Shown here one piece after another: positions 5,456 to 7,234 of a stretch of DNA of 7,234 bases. The stretch lies in assembly GCA_041180805.1 (NCBI GenBank), contig JBEGQX010000128.1, forward strand, positions 1 through 7,234, given 5' to 3'. The DNA is from JBEGQX01 sp041180805 (GTDB lineage Bacteria; Planctomycetota; Planctomycetia; Gemmatales; Gemmataceae). How positions within the stretch are numbered: position 1 is the first letter of the stretch; each line of letters begins with the position of its first letter. Under the pieces are notes generated by a model. That model was not told where the DNA came from. It worked only from the letters and a program-made list of their open reading frames with translations, and made no database searches. A program made the position numbers and the translations under genes.

Positions 5456-7234
5456 TTATTGTGCCGCGTTGACCTGCACGGGTGACATCAGGTAGCCAAA
5501 CAGATTGAGAATGTCCTTCTTACCCAGGGATTCCAAAAGATTCTCCGGCATGGGCGATACATTCAATGGCTTGATGGATTCAATTTCATCCTGTGGAACG
5601 GTTTTCCGCTCGGTTGGCCCGGCAACTTCCACCACGCCATTGCTTCGCTTGAAGACAAGCCCTGTAAGAAGCCTGCCATCTTTCAGAGCCACCGCCGACA
5701 TGCGGTAGTCTGCCGCCACCGTGGCATTGGGTTCCAGAATGTTTTCCAAGAGATATTCCAAGTTCATTCTCTGGGAACCCGTTAAGTCGGGGCCAAGGTT
5801 GCCACCCACGCCAAACAGGCCATGGCAGTTGGCGCACACCTTGTTGAACAGCAATCGTCCCTGGGAAAGGTCCGCGGTCTTCAGAACGTTTGCAGACAAC
5901 TCGGATCGCAACTGGGAGATGCGTTCCTTTTTCTTTTCACTGGGAACTCGCACCTCACCCCAGACTTCGCCAAGCTTTTTAGCAAGAGACTCATCTCCAA
6001 ATGCTGCTATTTGCCTTGCATGATAAGCACCCAGAGAGTCCCTGGTTACCCTGCCTTCAGCTATTGCTTTGAGAAGCGCGCTGGCGTAAGCGGGACGACT
6101 GCTAAGAGTGTCAATCGCCGCCTTTTTGCTTTCAGGATCCAACCTTCCGAAGGTACCAAGTAGAAGGTTCGGTGTTTCCTGCAGGTTCAAGGTCCCCAAA
6201 CCTCGAATGGCCTCGGCACATACCGAGCGGTCGTTTACCAGCTTGGGAAGATCTTTATCCAAACCAGGTGCCTTGCTTTCAATCAGCGAACGCAGGGCCT
6301 GGTTTCTTGCGGGGGTGCTTTCCTTGCTGTTCATGGCAATGGTGCGAACCTCATCCATGGCTCTGCCGTCCCCAAATACCAACGCAATTTCACGGGCCAG
6401 AGTCTTGCTTTCTTCATCCTTACCCGAAGAAAGTCTGCTTTCAAAACCTTTCCAGGAAGCAGGGGCCTTCGCCTTGCGAATGCCTCTCAACCCCTCCTGG
6501 ATTCCCTTGGCCACTTCCTTTTGTGTGGAAGAGCCGGCAAGTGCCGCCTGGGAAAGAAGATCATCCAGGTATTGCGGGCTTTTGGCGACTTCCTCGGTCA
6601 GTAGCCTCGCACAGAAGAGCTTTAGCTTCGGTATTTCAGTTTCAATCGCCAGCTTCACTCCGTTGGCTGGATTGGTGCTTATGGAACCTTCCATGCCGTA
6701 CCAGATCATCAGAGGTAAATTGTGGTCGGCTGCATCTGCCCCATGCTTGGAAAGCGCCAATCCCAAGGCGGGCCGCTGTTCCAAGGGCAACTTTTGAAGC
6801 GCGCCAGCTAGTTCCAATCGTACCTTGGCTGAAGAATCCCTTTGGGCTAGTCGAATCAACGCTTGTTGGGTGTTTTCTGATACTTTGGGAAGCTCCATCA
6901 ACAATCGAATTCCCCAACACCGCAACTCAGCCTCCGGTAACTCCAGAAGCCCAAGCAAATCGGATTCGCGCAAAGTCTTGATGCTGTTGAGCATCCAAAG
7001 TGCCCTAAGTTTTACAGTGACAGCGGGGGCTTCCCTCAACGCTTTGCCAAGATAAGAGACTTCTTGCGAAAGATCCTTCCCTGCAAGCGATCGTTCCTGA
7101 AGGAGTCTTCTTGCCTGGCGAAAATGCCATTCGTTCTTGGCATGGATGAACTCGGCAAGTTGCCTGTCAGAGAGCTTGCCTAGATTAGATTCGGCCGGTG
7201 ACTTGGGTGTGCCATAAGTCACCTTGTAAATTCT
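5456..7234 (-). CDS. PVC-type dehydrogenase/cytochrome, C-terminal part (HEAT repeats + haem-binding domain), 5' end outside window
   Basis: The frame is open to the right edge, so the true start lies outside; 592 residues are visible. The GTG at 7222 is probably internal, because the four preceding codons (RIYK) continue a segment RIYKVTYG that resembles the usual junction after the N-terminal beta-propeller of this family. Residues about 21-430 are helical HEAT-like repeats, opening with the characteristic NEWHFRQARRLLQER. Residues about 455-585 form the PVC haem-binding domain (TIGR02603-like): GRLLF, then CANCH (467-471) as the c-type haem attachment site, GPDLTG (481-486), the DGRLLTG segment, PMPENLL and a closing FGYLMS. 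Family knowledge suggests a periplasmic sugar or alcohol dehydrogenase passing electrons to its own cytochrome; the substrate is unknown. It ends in TAA just before the NamZ gene, so it is probably cotranscribed with it. Family assignment is firm, function is not. Confidence 0.9.
   Translation of the reverse strand, partial: RIYKVTYGTPKSPAESNLGKLSDRQLAEFIHAKNEWHFRQARRLLQERSLAGKDLSQEVSYLGKALREAPAVTVKLRALWMLNSIKTLRESDLLGLLELPEAELRCWGIRLLMELPKVSENTQQALIRLAQRDSSAKVRLELAGALQKLPLEQRPALGLALSKHGADAADHNLPLMIWYGMEGSISTNPANGVKLAIETEIPKLKLFCARLLTEEVAKSPQYLDDLLSQAALAGSSTQKEVAKGIQEGLRGIRKAKAPASWKGFESRLSSGKDEESKTLAREIALVFGDGRAMDEVRTIAMNSKESTPARNQALRSLIESKAPGLDKDLPKLVNDRSVCAEAIRGLGTLNLQETPNLLLGTFGRLDPESKKAAIDTLSSRPAYASALLKAIAEGRVTRDSLGAYHARQIAAFGDESLAKKLGEVWGEVRVPSEKKKERISQLRSELSANVLKTADLSQGRLLFNKVCANCHGLFGVGGNLGPDLTGSQRMNLEYLLENILEPNATVAADYRMSAVALKDGRLLTGLVFKRSNGVVEVAGPTERKTVPQDEIESIKPLNVSPMPENLLESLGKKDILNLFGYLMSPVQVNAAQ

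Larger units (their letters stand above)
882..7234 (-). other. Probable operon: PVC dehydrogenase - namZ - SSS symporter - murQ::kinase
   Basis: Four genes on one strand are separated by 45 bases (6 if NamZ starts at GTG 5449), 4 bases and 13 bases, with no room for internal terminators or promoters between them. The last three encode successive steps of MurNAc use: release, import, and phosphorylation plus ether cleavage. The operon's promoter and any further upstream genes lie beyond the right edge. No regulator of the MurR/RpiR or other type is present. Single-transcript organisation is inferred from spacing. Confidence 0.75.

Noticed and set aside
5450..5458. Dehydrogenase and NamZ lie in the same reading frame separated by a single TAA, raising the idea of a readthrough fusion or sequencing error
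   Set aside because: The dehydrogenase already has the normal C-terminal end of its haem domain and NamZ has a normal family N-terminus. Two adjacent genes sharing a frame is expected one time in three.
6108..6981. Two long overlapping plus-strand open frames (229 and 269 codons) opposite the dehydrogenase gene
   Set aside because: They lie wholly antisense to a well-supported coding sequence, show no recognisable motifs or domain pattern, and are rich in Pro, Ser, Arg and Trp as expected of antisense shadows.

Overview
This window is a piece of a planctomycete-type (PVC superphylum) chromosome with every supported gene on the minus strand, so the biological reading order is from base 7234 down to base 1. 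The taxonomic hint comes mainly from the rightmost gene. It ends in the HEAT-repeat plus CxxCH haem module typical of the PVC 'membrane-bound dehydrogenase' proteins of Planctomycetota and Verrucomicrobiota. The leftmost gene, a secreted barrel-like protein of a kind common in planctomycetes, agrees with this. Genus cannot be decided from this sequence.

In transcription order: (1) 7234-5456, the C-terminal part of a PVC-type dehydrogenase/cytochrome, whose N-terminus lies outside the window; (2) 5410-4223, a DUF1343/NamZ-family exo-N-acetylmuramidase; (3) 4218-2722, a 13-segment sodium:solute symporter starting at TTG; (4) 2708-882, a natural fusion of MurNAc-6-phosphate etherase (MurQ) with a BadF-type sugar kinase; (5) after a 131-base gap, 750 to the left edge, a signal-peptide-bearing, probably outer-membrane barrel protein whose end is cut off. 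Genes 1 to 4 are separated by only 45 (or 6), 4 and 13 bases and look like one operon. Gene 5 probably starts a separate or only partly coupled unit.

Together, genes 2 to 4 read as a compact peptidoglycan-sugar salvage cassette. NamZ splits MurNAc from the non-reducing end of glycan fragments, the symporter imports the sugar (or a small glycan), the kinase half makes MurNAc-6-phosphate, and the etherase half removes D-lactate to give GlcNAc-6-phosphate for amino-sugar metabolism. The individual families are known. The notable points are the kinase/etherase fusion, the lack of any signal peptide on NamZ, and the coupling to a PVC-type haem dehydrogenase. No mobile element, CRISPR array, tRNA, rRNA or transcription regulator was found.
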